In this document: piece after piece, positions 14,570 through 23,880 of the stretch
Layout of the letters: each line of letters opens with the position of its first letter
Position numbering within the stretch: the stretch's first letter is position 1
Origin: an uncultured Opitutaceae bacterium
GTDB taxonomy: Bacteria > Verrucomicrobiota > Verrucomicrobiia > Opitutales > Opitutaceae
DNA length: 37,206 bases
Assembly (NCBI GenBank): GCA_903919205.1
Contig: CAIXHE010000056.1
Location: 1 to 37,206, forward strand
Direction: 5' to 3'
Notes under the pieces: generated by a model
Told to the model about the DNA's origin: nothing
Databases searched by the model: none
Seen by the model: the letters and a program-made list of their open reading frames with translations, nothing else
Program-made: the position numbers and the translations under genes

Positions 14570-16330
14570 ATGACCCCGCGCCGGACCCTTATCCTGACAG
14601 GCGTGTGCACCGCGGCGCTGGCCTGCTCGGCGTGGATCCTCTGGGAACAGAAGCAGCCGCAACTGCCCGCCTATGCCCGGGCTCCGGGCCTGCCGGCGGC
14701 GTTCGACGTGGCCCTGAAGGCGGCGAGGGAACGGGCAAAGGGCGGCATGCCCGAGGACATCCGAGAGCTGGCGCAGCTCTACCAGGCGAACCGCCTCTAT
14801 TCCGAGGCCAAGGCATGCTACCGGGTGCTCGCGGGCCGCGGCGGCGGCCTGACGGCGCGCGACCGCTACTTCCTTGCAGCGATGGCGCTCGACGAGAGCG
14901 AGCTCGAGGACGCGAAGGTGGACCTCGAGGCCGTGCTCGCGTCAGAACCCCGCTACGTGCCCGCCCTGAATGCGCTCGCCGACGCAGCCTTCAAGACGGG
15001 ACACGCCGACCTTGCGGCCCTTCGGTTCGCCGAGGTCCTCGCCATCGAGCCCGATAACCCTCCGGCCGCCCTCGGGATGGCCCGCATCGAGCTGCAGCGC
15101 AGGGAGGACGCCAAGGCCGTGGCCCGGCTCCAGGCCCTCCTCGTCCGCCACCCGGAGAGCGCGTCCGGGGCCGCCGTGCTCTCGCAGGTCCTGGAGCGTC
15201 AGGGCGAGGCGGAGCGGGCCGCGGCGCTGCGGCAGTGGAGCCAGCAGGCGCACGACCCGGTGCCGCCGGACCCGTGGCTGCGACCGCTGCTCCTCGACTG
15301 CTATGACGCCCAGCGCCTCGGCATCGCCTTCGAGCAGTACCGGCTCGCCGCGCAGATGGATGAGGCCCTCCCCCTCCTCGACCGACTGGAACAGCTCGAC
15401 CCGTCGAGCTGGATCCCCCCGATGCTGCGCGGCTGGTCGCTCCGGAAGGCCGGCAAGTTCAACGAGGCGGTGCAGGAGTACCAGGTTTCCTTGGACAAGG
15501 GCGGCGACCCTGAGAAGATAGGCCCCCTGATGGGCGCGGCGATGATTGCAGGGGGCCGCCTCCGCGAGGCCGCGGCGCTCCTCGCGCGCCTGCATGCGCG
15601 CCTGCCCCGCTCGGAGCCGATCCTGCGATCCTACTGCGAGGTCGCCGTGCGCGAGGGAGACCGCGTCCTGGCCCGCTCGCTGCTCGGCGAGCTGCTGGGC
15701 CAGGACCCCTACCTCTACATGCCCAACATGAGCATGGTGCAGATCCTCTGGTCCGAGGGCCACCACGAACAGGCTGTCCCCTACCTGCAGCGCGTCGCCA
15801 AGGTCTTCCCCGCCGACGTCGACGCACGGGGCCTTCTCGCCCAATATTTCCTGGAGCAATCGGACCCCGTGTCGGCGATCGGCCCGCTCGAGCAGGCGCG
15901 GGCCGTGCTGAAGGGCACCGCCGACAAGCGCCGCGAGCGCATCTCGGAGATGCTGCGCACGGCCTACCTGGTGGCCGGCAGCCTCGAGGCCTCGCGGGGA
16001 CGGTTCTCCCAGGCTGTCGATTTCGCCGAGAAGGCGATCGCGGTGGATCCGTCCGAGACGCGGGCCTACGCGCTCGCGGTGAACGCGCTGAAGCGCACCG
16101 GCGACTTCCGAAGGGCCGCCGACATCATGGAGCGGATGGTGGCCCTCTCGCCGGGAGTGCCCGAGGCTCGGATGAGCCTCGGCGACCTCGCCTACCAGGG
16201 CGGCGACCACGAGCGCGCCAGCCGGGAATGGAAGCGGGCGCTCGAGTTGGCGCCGGCCGGTGCCTCGCAACTGCGCTCGGCGCTCGGCCTCAGGCTGTCG
16301 GGCAGGATGGACGAGGCCCTCCTCAAATGA
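14570..16330 (+). CDS. Membrane-anchored TPR protein
   Basis: 586 residues with a signal anchor (about 5-25). TPR-like helix pairs run almost throughout, for example LYQANRLYSEAKACYRVLA, ALADAAFKTGHADLAALRFA, GWSLRKAGKFNEAVQEYQ, and near the end LGDLAYQGGDHERASREW. A good ribosome binding site (GGAGG at 14561-14565) sits 4 bp before the ATG and fixes the start. The stop overlaps the start of the FG-GAP gene (ATGA at 16327-16330), so the two are translationally coupled and probably work together outside the cytoplasm. The TPR array suggests a scaffold; no enzyme motif is seen. Confidence 0.88.
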   Translation: MTPRRTLILTGVCTAALACSAWILWEQKQPQLPAYARAPGLPAAFDVALKAARERAKGGMPEDIRELAQLYQANRLYSEAKACYRVLAGRGGGLTARDRYFLAAMALDESELEDAKVDLEAVLASEPRYVPALNALADAAFKTGHADLAALRFAEVLAIEPDNPPAALGMARIELQRREDAKAVARLQALLVRHPESASGAAVLSQVLERQGEAERAAALRQWSQQAHDPVPPDPWLRPLLLDCYDAQRLGIAFEQYRLAAQMDEALPLLDRLEQLDPSSWIPPMLRGWSLRKAGKFNEAVQEYQVSLDKGGDPEKIGPLMGAAMIAGGRLREAAALLARLHARLPRSEPILRSYCEVAVREGDRVLARSLLGELLGQDPYLYMPNMSMVQILWSEGHHEQAVPYLQRVAKVFPADVDARGLLAQYFLEQSDPVSAIGPLEQARAVLKGTADKRRERISEMLRTAYLVAGSLEASRGRFSQAVDFAEKAIAVDPSETRAYALAVNALKRTGDFRRAADIMERMVALSPGVPEARMSLGDLAYQGGDHERASREWKRALELAPAGASQLRSALGLRLSGRMDEALLK

Positions 16331-17631
16331 GCGGCATCCGCCCCACCCCGCTTCGCATTGCTGCCGCGGCCGCGGTTGTCCTCGTGACCCTGGCGCTCTT
16401 CCTGCAACCATGGAGCCGCCCGCGGGCCGCCCCCCCGGGGCACGGCGCCGCCCGCAAGCGCCTCGCTCGCCCCCTGGGCTACGACTCCTTCACCCATCGG
16501 GCCATCGGCCGGCCCGCGCAGGGCGACCCATGGATCACCGACCTCCTGATCGTGGACCTCGACGGGGACGGCCTGAAGGACATCCTGGTCGCCGACGGCC
16601 GCCTGAACAAGGTGACCTGGATCCGCCAGGTGAGTCTCGGGGTCTTCGAGGAGCAGGACATCGGCCAGACGATCGCCGGTCCCGCCCACCTCGAGGTCGC
16701 CGACCTCTACGGGACCGGGCACCTGGACGTGCTGGTGGCCTCGATGGGCGTCATTCCACCCAGCAACGAGAAGATCGGCTCGGTGGTGGTGCTCGAGAAC
16801 GACGGGACGAACCACTTCACGAACCGGGTGATCGCGGACAACATGGCCCGGGTGACCTACGTGGCCGCGGCCCCCCTCACGCAGTCCGGGAGGCTGGACC
16901 TCGTGGTGGGGGCTTTCGGCTACCTGGAGGGCGAGGTCCGATGGATGGAGAACCTCGGCCATGGAAATTTCAAGAGCCACCCGCTGCTAGACCTGCCGGG
17001 CACGATCCACGCCCCCGTGGCGGACCTGCTCGGGGACGGCAACCTGGACATCGTCGCCCTGGTCACCCACAACGTCGAGGAGATCCACGCCTTCTGGGGA
17101 GACGGGCGCGGCAACTTCCGCGACCAGGTCCTGTACGGCTCCACCAACAAGGACTTCGGGCTGAGCGGCCTCACGATCGCCGACGTGAACCAGGACGGCA
17201 GGCCCGACATCGTGTACACAAACGGGGACGGCTTCGACTACGCGACGCCCGGCTCGCGCCCCTGGCATGGCGTGCAGTGGCTCGAGAACAAGGGCGGCGG
17301 AGCCTTCGCCTACCACCGACTGGGCGACTTCCCCGGCGCCTACAGCCCCGTGGTGGTCGACCTGAACGGGGACGGCTACCCGGACATTGTCGCCTGCTGC
17401 GGCTTCAACGACTGGACCAACCACGACGCGGTCTCCCTCATCTGCTTCGAGAACGACGGCAAGGGGCATTTCACCCCACGGCCGCTGGCGCACGACCCCA
17501 CCCACTTGATTGTCGTCAAGGCGGCCGACCTCTTCAATGACGGCCGGATCGAGCTGGTGACGGGGGCCTTCGTCTTCTATCCGCCCGACGACCGGGCCTC
17601 TCGGGTCACGCTCTGGGAGCCGGCCCCGTAG
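16327..17631 (+). CDS. Exported FG-GAP/VCBS repeat beta-propeller protein
   Basis: 434 residues with an N-terminal hydrophobic segment (about 9-26). At least five FG-GAP/VCBS blades carry the calcium-binding DxDxDGxxD pattern or variants: VDLDGDGLKDILVA, VADLLGDGNLDIVA, IADVNQDGRPDIVY, VDLNGDGYPDIVA, and ADLFNDGRIELVTG. The repeats and length fit a seven-bladed propeller. It is coupled to the preceding TPR gene. Its relation to the FG-GAP gene at the left edge is one of family only; that protein starts with a different signal region. Confidence 0.9.
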   Translation: MSGIRPTPLRIAAAAAVVLVTLALFLQPWSRPRAAPPGHGAARKRLARPLGYDSFTHRAIGRPAQGDPWITDLLIVDLDGDGLKDILVADGRLNKVTWIRQVSLGVFEEQDIGQTIAGPAHLEVADLYGTGHLDVLVASMGVIPPSNEKIGSVVVLENDGTNHFTNRVIADNMARVTYVAAAPLTQSGRLDLVVGAFGYLEGEVRWMENLGHGNFKSHPLLDLPGTIHAPVADLLGDGNLDIVALVTHNVEEIHAFWGDGRGNFRDQVLYGSTNKDFGLSGLTIADVNQDGRPDIVYTNGDGFDYATPGSRPWHGVQWLENKGGGAFAYHRLGDFPGAYSPVVVDLNGDGYPDIVACCGFNDWTNHDAVSLICFENDGKGHFTPRPLAHDPTHLIVVKAADLFNDGRIELVTGAFVFYPPDDRASRVTLWEPAP

Positions 17632-17682
17632 GGCCGAACAGACCCTTTTGGGGCGTTTTGCGGAATTGCAACCCTCCGACGG

Positions 17683-19572
17683 ATGGCTAGGGTGCACGCC
17701 GGCATGAGCAGCTCCCCTCCAGAAGGACGCCTCACAGGCTGGCTGCGGGCGGAAAGGGAATGGAGGGGTGAACACGCGCAGGTGCCGGTTGCGACGTGCT
17801 ATCGAATCCTGGGCCTCGCCCTTTGGATCGTCGGCCTCATGGGCGGGGTTTCGTTCTTCGCGGTCGTGGCGCGCGTTCCGCATGCCCTGCACTATCCCAT
17901 CCTATGGGTCTACCTGTCGGTGCACGTCGCGATCCTGGCCGCGGCGATCCTGCGCGGCTGGCCATTCGACGTTCGGTTCGCTATCCTGGCCACCGGCCTC
18001 CTCACGGTGAACATGCTTGTCGCCGCCACCGTGGGCATCGTGCCGAACTGGGCGGTCCAGATCATGATCCTAGTGGCGACGGGCAGCCTGTTTTACGGCC
18101 CGCGCTGCGGCTGGTGGCTAGGCGCGGCGATCATCGTCTCCTACGCGGCCATCGCCTGGGGCTGGGTAAGCGGTCACCTGCCGGTGTATGTTACGCGGCA
18201 GGAGGGGGCCTCCATCCTGAACCTCGAATCCCCGCAGGTCTGGATCAGGATCCTCGTGATCGCCGCGGCGCTGCTCTCGATCGTGCTGGTTTCCATGAGC
18301 TACGTCCTCGGCGACCTAAACGAGGCCCTGCGCGACGCCAAGCGCTCGCTCGGCCAGCTAGCGGTGGAGCAGGAGCACCGCGCGCGCGCGGAGGAGGCGC
18401 GGCTGACGGCCGAGCGGTCCGCGCGCGAGGCTCAGAAGTTCGACGCGCTCGGGCGGCTGGCGAGCGGGGTCGCCCACGACTTTAACAACGCCCTCTGCGT
18501 CATGAAGTGCTGGAGCAGCGTGCTGATCGAGACGTCGAGCGACCCGGAGGTGCGCGAGGCGATGCACGAGATCAAGCGCTCCACCGAGAACGCGGAGCAG
18601 CTCACGCAGCACCTCCTCGCCTTCAGCCGGAGCGATTCCGGGCGCCGCGAGGTGGCCGACCTCGGAGAGGTCGTGCGGCAGGAGTGCAGGACGCTCAGCC
18701 GGCTGCTGCCCAAGAGCATCGTGGTGGAGCCCACCGTGGACGGCATCGTGCACGTGCCCCTCGGCAAGGGCCAGCTCCAGGAGATCCTGCTAAACCTCGC
18801 CATCAACGCGCGAGACGCGATGCCCGGCGGGGGACGGCTCACGATCCAGGCCGGGCGCTCCGACCTCGATGTGGCGACGAAGACTCTCAGGGCGGGGCGC
18901 TATGCGAGCCTCGTCGTCTCGGATACCGGCGCCGGGATGGACGAGGCGGTGATGTCCCGAATCTTCGAGCCCTTCTTCACGACAAAGCCCCATGGCAAGG
19001 GCACCGGGCTCGGGCTCGCGATGGTGTTCGGCCTTGTCTCGGGCGCGGGCGGGTCGATCGCCGTGGCGAGCCGTCCCGGCGAGGGCTCGACCTTCACGAT
19101 CCTGCTGCCCGAGGCCTCGGGTGCGGAGGCCGGCGTCGAGCAGCGCGCCGAGTCGATCGTCGTTCCCATGCGTTGCCGCGTACTCGTGGTCGACGCGAAG
19201 CAGGAGATCGGTGCGTTGGTCGAGCGCATCCTTACCCGCGACGGGTTCCCCACCGTATGGGTGCGCGACGGGCGCACGGCCCTGGAAGCCATCGCGGCCG
19301 CCGACTCGCGATTCGGCCTCGTGATCATCCAAGGTGCGCTGCCGGAGGTGTCCACCCTGGAGGTGATCCGGGCGGCGGAGCAAGCGAGCGGCTCCTGCCG
19401 CTTCGTCGTCATCTCCGCCCCTGTCATGGACCCCGCGATCACGGCGGGCGTGAGCCTCGGGCGTCTGCATCTTCTCATGAAGCCGTTCGAAGCCGACCGC
19501 CTTCGCGCCGTCGTGAGCGCGGCATTGACCGCGGATCCCTCGGGCCGCGCCGCCCGGGAATCGGCGGGCTAG
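17683..19572 (+). CDS. Membrane histidine kinase with degenerate receiver
   Basis: 629 residues. Five to six transmembrane helices fill about 40-210. A short coiled coil leads to the HisKA domain with the phosphoacceptor His265 (GRLASGVAHDFNNAL), followed by the ATPase domain: N-box NLAINARDAM, G1 DTGAGM (414-419), FEPFFTTK, and G2 GTGLGL (440-445). A C-terminal receiver-like domain (about 498-615) lacks key residues: the acidic pair reads DA (504-505), and the phosphoacceptor position is Gln550 (LVIIQGALP), while Lys600 is kept. The kinase part looks active; the receiver cannot be phosphorylated in the usual way. No response regulator is adjacent. A start at 17704 is also possible. Confidence 0.9.
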   Translation: MARVHAGMSSSPPEGRLTGWLRAEREWRGEHAQVPVATCYRILGLALWIVGLMGGVSFFAVVARVPHALHYPILWVYLSVHVAILAAAILRGWPFDVRFAILATGLLTVNMLVAATVGIVPNWAVQIMILVATGSLFYGPRCGWWLGAAIIVSYAAIAWGWVSGHLPVYVTRQEGASILNLESPQVWIRILVIAAALLSIVLVSMSYVLGDLNEALRDAKRSLGQLAVEQEHRARAEEARLTAERSAREAQKFDALGRLASGVAHDFNNALCVMKCWSSVLIETSSDPEVREAMHEIKRSTENAEQLTQHLLAFSRSDSGRREVADLGEVVRQECRTLSRLLPKSIVVEPTVDGIVHVPLGKGQLQEILLNLAINARDAMPGGGRLTIQAGRSDLDVATKTLRAGRYASLVVSDTGAGMDEAVMSRIFEPFFTTKPHGKGTGLGLAMVFGLVSGAGGSIAVASRPGEGSTFTILLPEASGAEAGVEQRAESIVVPMRCRVLVVDAKQEIGALVERILTRDGFPTVWVRDGRTALEAIAAADSRFGLVIIQGALPEVSTLEVIRAAEQASGSCRFVVISAPVMDPAITAGVSLGRLHLLMKPFEADRLRAVVSAALTADPSGRAARESAG

Positions 19573-19645
19573 GACCGGCCCTGGGCCCGAGGCCAAGTCC
19601 CTTCCCCTTAATGGATTGCAGGGTCCCGATCCCGGCGATGGGCGG

Positions 19646-19681
19646 CCGGGACCTTCGCGTCCCGGGGTGTTTTCATTTGTC
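19646..19681 (+). terminator. Probable terminator after the histidine kinase gene
   Basis: CCGGGAC (19646-19652) and GTCCCGG (19659-19665) form a 7-bp stem around CTTCGC. GGTGTTTTCATTTGT follows, a modest T-rich tail. A second inverted pair, GGTCCC/GGGACC, overlaps it to the left. Confidence 0.5.
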
Positions 19682-19751
19682 TTTGGAAGGCGGCGCCACA
19701 CAGTGGGCCCCGTCAAGACCCCACCCCTAACCCCGGTCATCACTTTACCCC

Positions 19752-20831
19752 GTGACTGACAAAGGAGATACCTCCGGAATATTCGCCGCGCGCAAGCTCA
19801 GCACCCACAACCGTGCCGAGATGCGGGAGATTTTTGACCGTACGATCAAGCTCGCCGAGCGAGACAAACTGCGCGTGCGCGTGCCGCACGAGGTGAAGCA
19901 GGTCCAGAATTTCCGCGGGATGCACTACCACTACCGCCCGGAGCTCTTCCTGCAGTTGCAGGGCAGCACCGACTTCCGGTTTCCGCGCGAGTCCTTCAGC
20001 CTGAATCCCGACGAACTCTGCGTCATCCCCGCAGGGGTTCCCCACGGGGAGATCGTCCATGCGGAGGCCGCCCTACCCTTCAGGAACCTGGTGGCGGGCT
20101 TCTACAATAACACGCTCAGCCTCCACTTCGCCTACGAGGCACGGCCGAACCACCCGGACATCGAGGTGATCGAGTTCTTCGATGCGCCGAACCTCGACGT
20201 GTTCCTCACGCTGGCGAGCAGCCTCGCGCAGACCTACCATTCGCAGGGACCCGCCCGCGAGTCGGTGGTGAAGGGGCTCCTGATCGCCCTGATAGGTCTG
20301 TTCCGAAACATCGTCGAGACGGGCACGGGACAGCTCAACAGCGACATCGGGAAGGTCTTCCGGGCGAAGTGCCTCGTGCGCGAGCAGTTCGCGAATCCCG
20401 AGCTAAGCGTGCAGAGCATCGCGGAGCACCTTGGCTGCTCCGCCGACTATCTCTCCCACCTGTTCATCGTGGAGACCAAGGAGCGCCTCACGCACTACAT
20501 CCAGCGCATCCGCATAGAGGGCGCGATTCTCGCGCTGGAAACCACGTCGCTCAACATCTCCGAGATCGCCTACGCAGGCGGCTTCGCCGACCCCGCGTAT
20601 TTCGCGAGGATCTTCAAGCAGCACAAGGGGCTGACCCCGCAGGAGTACCGCGCCCAGCTCGACGCCCACCGCGCCGCGGCGGAGTCCCAGCCGAAGACGG
20701 TCTTCTACGACCGGCTGGACTTCACCCACGGCCAGCCCAAGGCGGCGGCGGTGCAGGACGCTCCCGCCGGTCCCCCGAACGACGCCGTGGCCCTAAGCCG
20801 CGCCGGGGTTATCGCGGGGAACAAACGCTAG
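19752..20831 (+). CDS. AraC family transcriptional regulator
   Basis: 359 residues. The N-terminal half is a cupin-type sensor (MHYHYRPELFLQLQGSTDF, then LNPDELCVIPAGVPHGE). The C-terminal part at about 215-300 holds the two AraC helix-turn-helix motifs (LSVQSIAEHLGCSADYLSHL, and LNISEIAYAGGFADPAYFAR, ending FKQHKGLTPQEYR). About 55 residues of low-complexity tail follow. The start is GTG at 19752. It is next to, and convergent with, the malQ/MFS unit; its 3' end overlaps the MFS gene by 39 bp. By position it is the likely sugar-responsive regulator of the glucan locus, but no binding site was identified. Confidence 0.9.
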   Translation: MTDKGDTSGIFAARKLSTHNRAEMREIFDRTIKLAERDKLRVRVPHEVKQVQNFRGMHYHYRPELFLQLQGSTDFRFPRESFSLNPDELCVIPAGVPHGEIVHAEAALPFRNLVAGFYNNTLSLHFAYEARPNHPDIEVIEFFDAPNLDVFLTLASSLAQTYHSQGPARESVVKGLLIALIGLFRNIVETGTGQLNSDIGKVFRAKCLVREQFANPELSVQSIAEHLGCSADYLSHLFIVETKERLTHYIQRIRIEGAILALETTSLNISEIAYAGGFADPAYFARIFKQHKGLTPQEYRAQLDAHRAAAESQPKTVFYDRLDFTHGQPKAAAVQDAPAGPPNDAVALSRAGVIAGNKR

Positions 20832-22094
20832 CGCGGCGGCAGCGACGAGGAGCGACGCACCCCCGGTGACGACCGCCGGCATGGCGTGTCCGGCGAAGAG
20901 GTGCTTGACCACCGGACCGAGGACGGCCGCGGCGACGATCTGCGGGAGCACGATGAAGAAATTAAAGACTCCCATGTAGAAACCCATCTTCTCCGGGGGG
21001 ATCGCGTCGGCCAGCATCGCGTAGGGCATCGAGAGGATGGTAGCCCAGCCGATGCCCACGCCGACCATCGAGACAAGGAGCAGTTCCTGGCGGTGCCATA
21101 GGCTGGTCGATACGAGGCCCAGGCCGGCGCACACGAGCCCGGTGCGGTAGAGCGTGCGGGTGCCGATCCCCTTGCGCGCGAGCGCCACAAGGCCGAAGGA
21201 GACCAGGAAAGCGACGAAGCTGTAGGCCGAGAGGCATACGCCGCTCCATTCCACGCCCTTCTGGTAGGCCTCGCTCCCGGGGGCTCCGTGAAAGATCTCC
21301 GTGCCCACAGCCGGGGCGAAGTAAAGCCACATGCAGAAGAGCCCGAGCCAGGTGAAGAACTGGACGACCGCCAGGCGCCGCATCATGAGCGGCATCTCGA
21401 AGAGGCCGTGAAAGATCTGGTAGGCCGCCGAGCGACCCGCGTCCGGAGCCAGAGGCAGGGTCCCGTCCGGGGGGATCTCCGCCGTCGTCACCACGGTGTA
21501 GAGCACGCTGCCGATGAACACGACCGCCCCCAGGTAAAAGGCCACGTGCACCGCGTGGGGGATCTGGCCGTGCGGGGTCGGGCCTCCGCCGTAGCCGAGG
21601 TGCGTGACGATCCATGGCAGAGACCCCGAGAGGACAGCCCCCAGCCCGATCAGCAGGCTCTGCATCGAGAAGCCGAGCTGGCGCTGCGAGGGAGGCAGCA
21701 GGTCCCCCACGAAGGCGCGGAAAGGCTCCATGCTGATGTTGACCGAGGCGTCGAGCACCCAGAGCAGGCCGGCGGCCATCCACACGGTCGAGGAGTTGGG
21801 CATCGCGACCAGAGCGGCGCTCGCCAGGAGGGCACCGGCGAGGAAATAGGGCCGCCTGCGGCCGAGGCGCGTCCAGGTGCGGTCGCTGTAGTGGCCGATG
21901 ATGGGCTGCACGATCAGGCCGGTGACCGGCGCGGCGAGCCAGAGGATCGCCAGGTCGCTTTCGCTCGCCCCCAGGTACTGGTAGATCGAGCTCATGTTCG
22001 CCATCTGCAGCCCCCAGCCGAACTGGATGCCGAAGAACCCGAAGCTCATGTTCCATATAGCCGCGAGCGACAGGGGTATCCGCTGGGAATTCAT
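20793..22094 (-). CDS. MFS sugar transporter, SLC45/GPH-like
   Basis: 433 residues with twelve predicted helices. It begins with IWNMSFGFFGIQFGWGLQMA and has WLAAPVTGLIVQPIIGHYSD followed by RTWTRLGRRRPY, the RxGRRRP loop of SLC45-type sucrose/maltose transporters. Mid-protein PPSQRQLGFSMQSLLIGLG and late MPYAMLADAIPPEKMGFYMG are also typical. Its start overlaps the malQ stop by one base (TGATG), so it is cotranslated with the glucanotransferase. It most likely moves maltose or maltooligosaccharides across the inner membrane with protons. The 3' end overlaps the convergent AraC gene. Confidence 0.88.
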   Translation of the reverse strand: MNSQRIPLSLAAIWNMSFGFFGIQFGWGLQMANMSSIYQYLGASESDLAILWLAAPVTGLIVQPIIGHYSDRTWTRLGRRRPYFLAGALLASAALVAMPNSSTVWMAAGLLWVLDASVNISMEPFRAFVGDLLPPSQRQLGFSMQSLLIGLGAVLSGSLPWIVTHLGYGGGPTPHGQIPHAVHVAFYLGAVVFIGSVLYTVVTTAEIPPDGTLPLAPDAGRSAAYQIFHGLFEMPLMMRRLAVVQFFTWLGLFCMWLYFAPAVGTEIFHGAPGSEAYQKGVEWSGVCLSAYSFVAFLVSFGLVALARKGIGTRTLYRTGLVCAGLGLVSTSLWHRQELLLVSMVGVGIGWATILSMPYAMLADAIPPEKMGFYMGVFNFFIVLPQIVAAAVLGPVVKHLFAGHAMPAVVTGGASLLVAAAALAFVPRDNPGAA

Positions 22095-23686
22095 CAATGC
22101 GCGTGAGGGGTCGCGTGGGGGGTCGCCTGAGCCTCGCTGTAGTCGCGCAGTATCTTTTCGCCGGTGCGATCGTAAAGTTTGATCCAGCCCCTGAGCGCCT
22201 CGACCTTGCTGCCGCCGAGCTGGGCAAGCTGCTCCTCGGTGAAGCGCCACTGCCAGTTGCCCTCGGCGGTGCCCGGCTGGTTGAGGGCGCTGCTACCGGG
22301 AAGGTCCAGCAGGTCCTGGATGGGCACGACCGCCAGGCGCGAGACCGTGGAGAGCGCCGCCCGGATCATCGGCCACGCGGAGTCGGAATCGCCGAGCTGG
22401 AAGTAGGTGCGCACCTGCTGCTCCGTCTCTCCGGAGAGGTGCTCGAGCCAGCCCCGCGTGGTCGTGTTGTCGTGGGTGCCCGTGTAGACCACGCTGTCGG
22501 GGGTGAAGAAGTGCGGCAGGTTCACGTTGCCGGCGTCGTGGCCGTACGCGAACTGGAGCACCTTCATGCCCGGCAGGCCCGCGGCCCTTCGCAGGGCGAC
22601 CACCTTCGGGCCGATGTAGCCCAGGTCCTCGGCGATGATGCGCGCCTGGGGGAAGGCCGCGTGCGCCGCCTCGAAGAAGTGGAGCCCCGGACCCTCGCGC
22701 CACTTCCCGTTACACGCGTCGGAGGCGCCAGCGGGGATCTCCCAGTACGTGTCGAAGCCCCGGAAGTGGTCGAGGCGGATGATGTCGTAGAGCGAGAACG
22801 CCGCCCGCAGGCGGTCGATCCACCAGGCATAGCCGGTGCGCGCCAGGTAGTCCCAGTCGTAGAGGGGATTGCCCCAGAGCTGGCCCTTGGCCGAGAAGTA
22901 GTCCGGCGGCACGCCCGCAACAGCCAGGGGATTTCCCCGGGGGTCGAGGCGGAAGACCGCACGGTTCTCCCAGGTGTCAGCGCTGTCCAGGGCGACGAAG
23001 ATCGGCACGTCGCCGATGATGCCGACGCCGCGCGAGGCCGCGTAGCGCCTCAGGCGCTGCCACTGCCCGAAGAACACGTACTGGTAGAAGGCGTGGCGTT
23101 CGGCCTCGATGCGGATGGAGGGTGGAAGGATCGCCTCCAGGCCCTTGCTCCACGTCCTGTACTCGTCGGGCCAGAGCGTCCACGGTATGCCCCCGAAATG
23201 CGATTTCACGGCCATGAAGACCGAGAAGGCATCAAGCCAGTCGGACTGTTCCTCGCGGAAGTCCGCCAGCGAGCCCAGGCCGTCTATGCCGTCGGACCCC
23301 TTGGCGGAGAGGCGGTCGTGGGCCTTCGCCAGCACGTCCCAAAACGTCTCGTAAAGGAGCCCGTAGTCCACGTGGTCGGTGGGGAGCGCCCGGAGGGGCG
23401 CGAGGTCGGAGTCATCGAGCAGGCCCGCATCGGACAGCTCGTCGAGGTCTATGAAATAGGGGTTGCCGGCGCGGCCCGAGAACGTCTGGTACGGCGAGTT
23501 GCCGAAACCGGTGGGGCCGACGGGGCAGATCTGCCAGTAGCGAACGCCTGCCTCCCCGAGCATGTCGAGGAGCTTGCGCGACCCGCTGCCGAGGTTGCCG
23601 ATGCCGTATCGGCCGGGGAGCGAGGAGATATGCGCAAGGACCCCCGCGCTGCGGGAGTTCAGCCATGTCTTGGGCGTTTTATCCAT
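22094..23686 (-). CDS. malQ: 4-alpha-glucanotransferase (GH77)
   Basis: 530 residues, the length of the short bacterial amylomaltase form. N-terminal SAGVLAHISSLPGRYGIGNLG and WQICPVGPTGFGNSPYQ are hallmark sequences. Catalytic residues are visible: nucleophile Asp306 (IIRLDHFRGF), acid/base Glu353 (IIAEDLG), and Asp406 (YTGTHDNTTTRGW). It disproportionates maltooligosaccharides in the cytoplasm, transferring glucan chains and releasing glucose. The start MDKTPKTWLN at 23686 gives the family's usual N-terminus; a longer frame exists. It is the first gene of the unit leading to the MFS transporter, and lies downstream of the TonB receptor beyond a terminator. Confidence 0.96.
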   Translation of the reverse strand: MDKTPKTWLNSRSAGVLAHISSLPGRYGIGNLGSGSRKLLDMLGEAGVRYWQICPVGPTGFGNSPYQTFSGRAGNPYFIDLDELSDAGLLDDSDLAPLRALPTDHVDYGLLYETFWDVLAKAHDRLSAKGSDGIDGLGSLADFREEQSDWLDAFSVFMAVKSHFGGIPWTLWPDEYRTWSKGLEAILPPSIRIEAERHAFYQYVFFGQWQRLRRYAASRGVGIIGDVPIFVALDSADTWENRAVFRLDPRGNPLAVAGVPPDYFSAKGQLWGNPLYDWDYLARTGYAWWIDRLRAAFSLYDIIRLDHFRGFDTYWEIPAGASDACNGKWREGPGLHFFEAAHAAFPQARIIAEDLGYIGPKVVALRRAAGLPGMKVLQFAYGHDAGNVNLPHFFTPDSVVYTGTHDNTTTRGWLEHLSGETEQQVRTYFQLGDSDSAWPMIRAALSTVSRLAVVPIQDLLDLPGSSALNQPGTAEGNWQWRFTEEQLAQLGGSKVEALRGWIKLYDRTGEKILRDYSEAQATPHATPHAH

Positions 23687-23777
23687 CGGTGGGTCTTTGG
23701 GCAATCTTAGCGGTCCGCATACAGCCTGATGGGAACCGGGCGGCAAGGATTATCAGCGGGGTCTGGGGAGACCCTGA

Positions 23778-23800
23778 GGCCCGACCCGAGCGGTCGGGCC
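23778..23800. repeat. Inverted repeat upstream of malQ
   Basis: GGCCCGACC and GGTCGGGCC are perfect 9-bp arms around CGAGC. It lies between the receptor terminator and the malQ start, about 90 bp upstream of malQ. It could be part of the terminator region or an operator. Confidence 0.5.
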
Positions 23801-23806
23801 CTGGGG

Positions 23807-23841
23807 AAAAAACGGCCACCAGAGTAAATCCGGTGGCCGTT
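23807..23841 (-). terminator. Intrinsic terminator of the TonB receptor gene
   Basis: On the minus strand AACGGCCACC pairs with GGTGGCCGTT in a perfect 10-bp stem (positions 23832-23841 and 23811-23820) with an 11-nt loop, and is followed by six T (23812-23807). It lies 40 bp past the receptor stop codon. It should separate the receptor transcript from malQ. Confidence 0.88.
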
Positions 23842-23880
23842 GGATGTTTGCTACCTTCCAGACACAGGTGTCCGGAAATC

